A stretch of DNA of 14,188 bases from an uncultured Clostridia bacterium (lineage in GTDB: Bacteria > Bacillota > Clostridia > Christensenellales > UBA1242): the NCBI GenBank assembly GCA_947626155.1, contig CANQRC010000025.1, positions 1-14,188 on the forward strand, in the 5' to 3' direction. Positions 13,892 to 14,188 of the stretch are shown here, piece after piece. Made by a program: the position numbers and the translations under genes. Numbering within the stretch: the stretch's first letter is position 1; each line of letters begins with the position of its first letter. Under the pieces are notes generated by a model. That model searched no databases, had not been told where the DNA came from, and saw only the letters and a list, made by a program, of their open reading frames with translations.

Positions 13892-14188
13892 ATGTTTCTC
13901 AAAAAACACAAATTTTTTGTTTTAAAAAAGAAGGCAATTATTGCCGTCTTATGTTGTTTATTAGTTTTGGGAAGTTTTATTGTGTATTTTACGGCGATAA
14001 GGCCGACATTTTTGCCCAAGGCGGAGCATACAATTGTGATTGATGCCGGGCATGGCGGAAAAGATGGGGGCGCGGTTGGAAAAAGTTCCATTGAAAGCGA
14101 GTTGAATTTGGAGTACGCCAAAACTTTGGAGAAAATTTGCAAGGAGTATGGCTTTAAGGTGGTGCAGACGCGGGAGGACATGAACGGG
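13892..14188 (+). CDS. N-acetylmuramoyl-L-alanine amidase, 5' part (CwlD-like)
   Basis: The first 99 residues of a zinc-dependent cell-wall amidase that cleaves the bond between N-acetylmuramate and L-alanine in peptidoglycan. A basic N-terminus and a single hydrophobic anchor (about 15-36) are followed by the start of the Amidase_3 domain: TIVIDAGHGGKDGGAVG (48-64), with the first zinc-ligand His55, then ESELNLEYAKTLEKI with the expected zinc-ligand Glu, and KVVQTRED. The gene runs off the window. The anchor plus a short pre-domain resembles CwlD, which in Bacillota makes muramic-lactam in spore cortex, but general amidases look alike here. The ATG lacks a clear Shine-Dalgarno; a TGTTATAAC extended -10-like box lies at about 13856-13864. 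Confidence 0.88.
   Translation, partial: MFLKKHKFFVLKKKAIIAVLCCLLVLGSFIVYFTAIRPTFLPKAEHTIVIDAGHGGKDGGAVGKSSIESELNLEYAKTLEKICKEYGFKVVQTREDMNG

Noticed and set aside
13858..14181. Minus-strand open frame at the window end
   Set aside because: It is antisense to a clear amidase start with the GHGG motif and has no supporting signal.

Overview
The window looks like a stretch of chromosome from a low-to-moderate GC Bacillota bacterium, probably an uncultured Clostridia-like gut lineage. The reasons are the dnaE-pfkA gene order, mostly AGGAGG-type ribosome binding sites, a CwlD-like amidase, a conserved uncharacterised protein of a type I associate with Clostridia, and tight gene packing. No rRNA, tRNA, CRISPR array, insertion sequence or integrase is visible, and no gap between genes exceeds about 120 bases. 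The taxonomic placement is inference.

Positions 1-9878 hold a dense run of plus-strand genes: the 3' part of dnaE (replicative DNA polymerase III alpha subunit), a divergent phosphofructokinase, a patatin-like lipase, a membrane-tethered ComEC-type metallo-beta-lactamase protein, a shikimate-kinase-like protein that has lost its P-loop, a full-length transketolase, an uncharacterised acidic protein, and a membrane-anchored alpha/beta hydrolase. Two of these genes (3449 and 5463) start with the same module: an extended -10 box followed exactly six bases later by the ATG and no Shine-Dalgarno. This suggests leaderless mRNAs.

Positions 9875-11910 are on the minus strand. An exported, membrane-anchored protein with SH3-like repeats is followed by a protein made of four 62-residue helical repeats capped by a tail-fibre-like C-terminal domain. 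The second gene has its own promoter with a 9+9 bp dyad over the -10 box. Its intrinsic terminator lies inside the last codons of the convergent hydrolase gene.

Positions 11911-14188 return to the plus strand. A divergent promoter region leads into the most unusual gene of the window, a 603-residue protein whose C-terminal 350 residues are an agmatine deiminase with its key residues present. Its N-terminal 240 residues read as two tandem S-adenosylmethionine-decarboxylase (SpeD)-fold domains. The SpeD active-site residues are split between the two copies: the self-cleaving Glu-Ser-His and catalytic Cys are in copy 2 and the catalytic His is in copy 1. This would leave one composite pyruvoyl active site. 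The AdoMet ribose-binding Glu is replaced, so the decarboxylase may act on another substrate. Arginine would fit, because the product agmatine is the substrate of the fused deiminase. The gene is visibly more AT-rich than its neighbours and carries a run of nine G in the first domain. The window ends in the 5' part of an N-acetylmuramoyl-L-alanine amidase gene.
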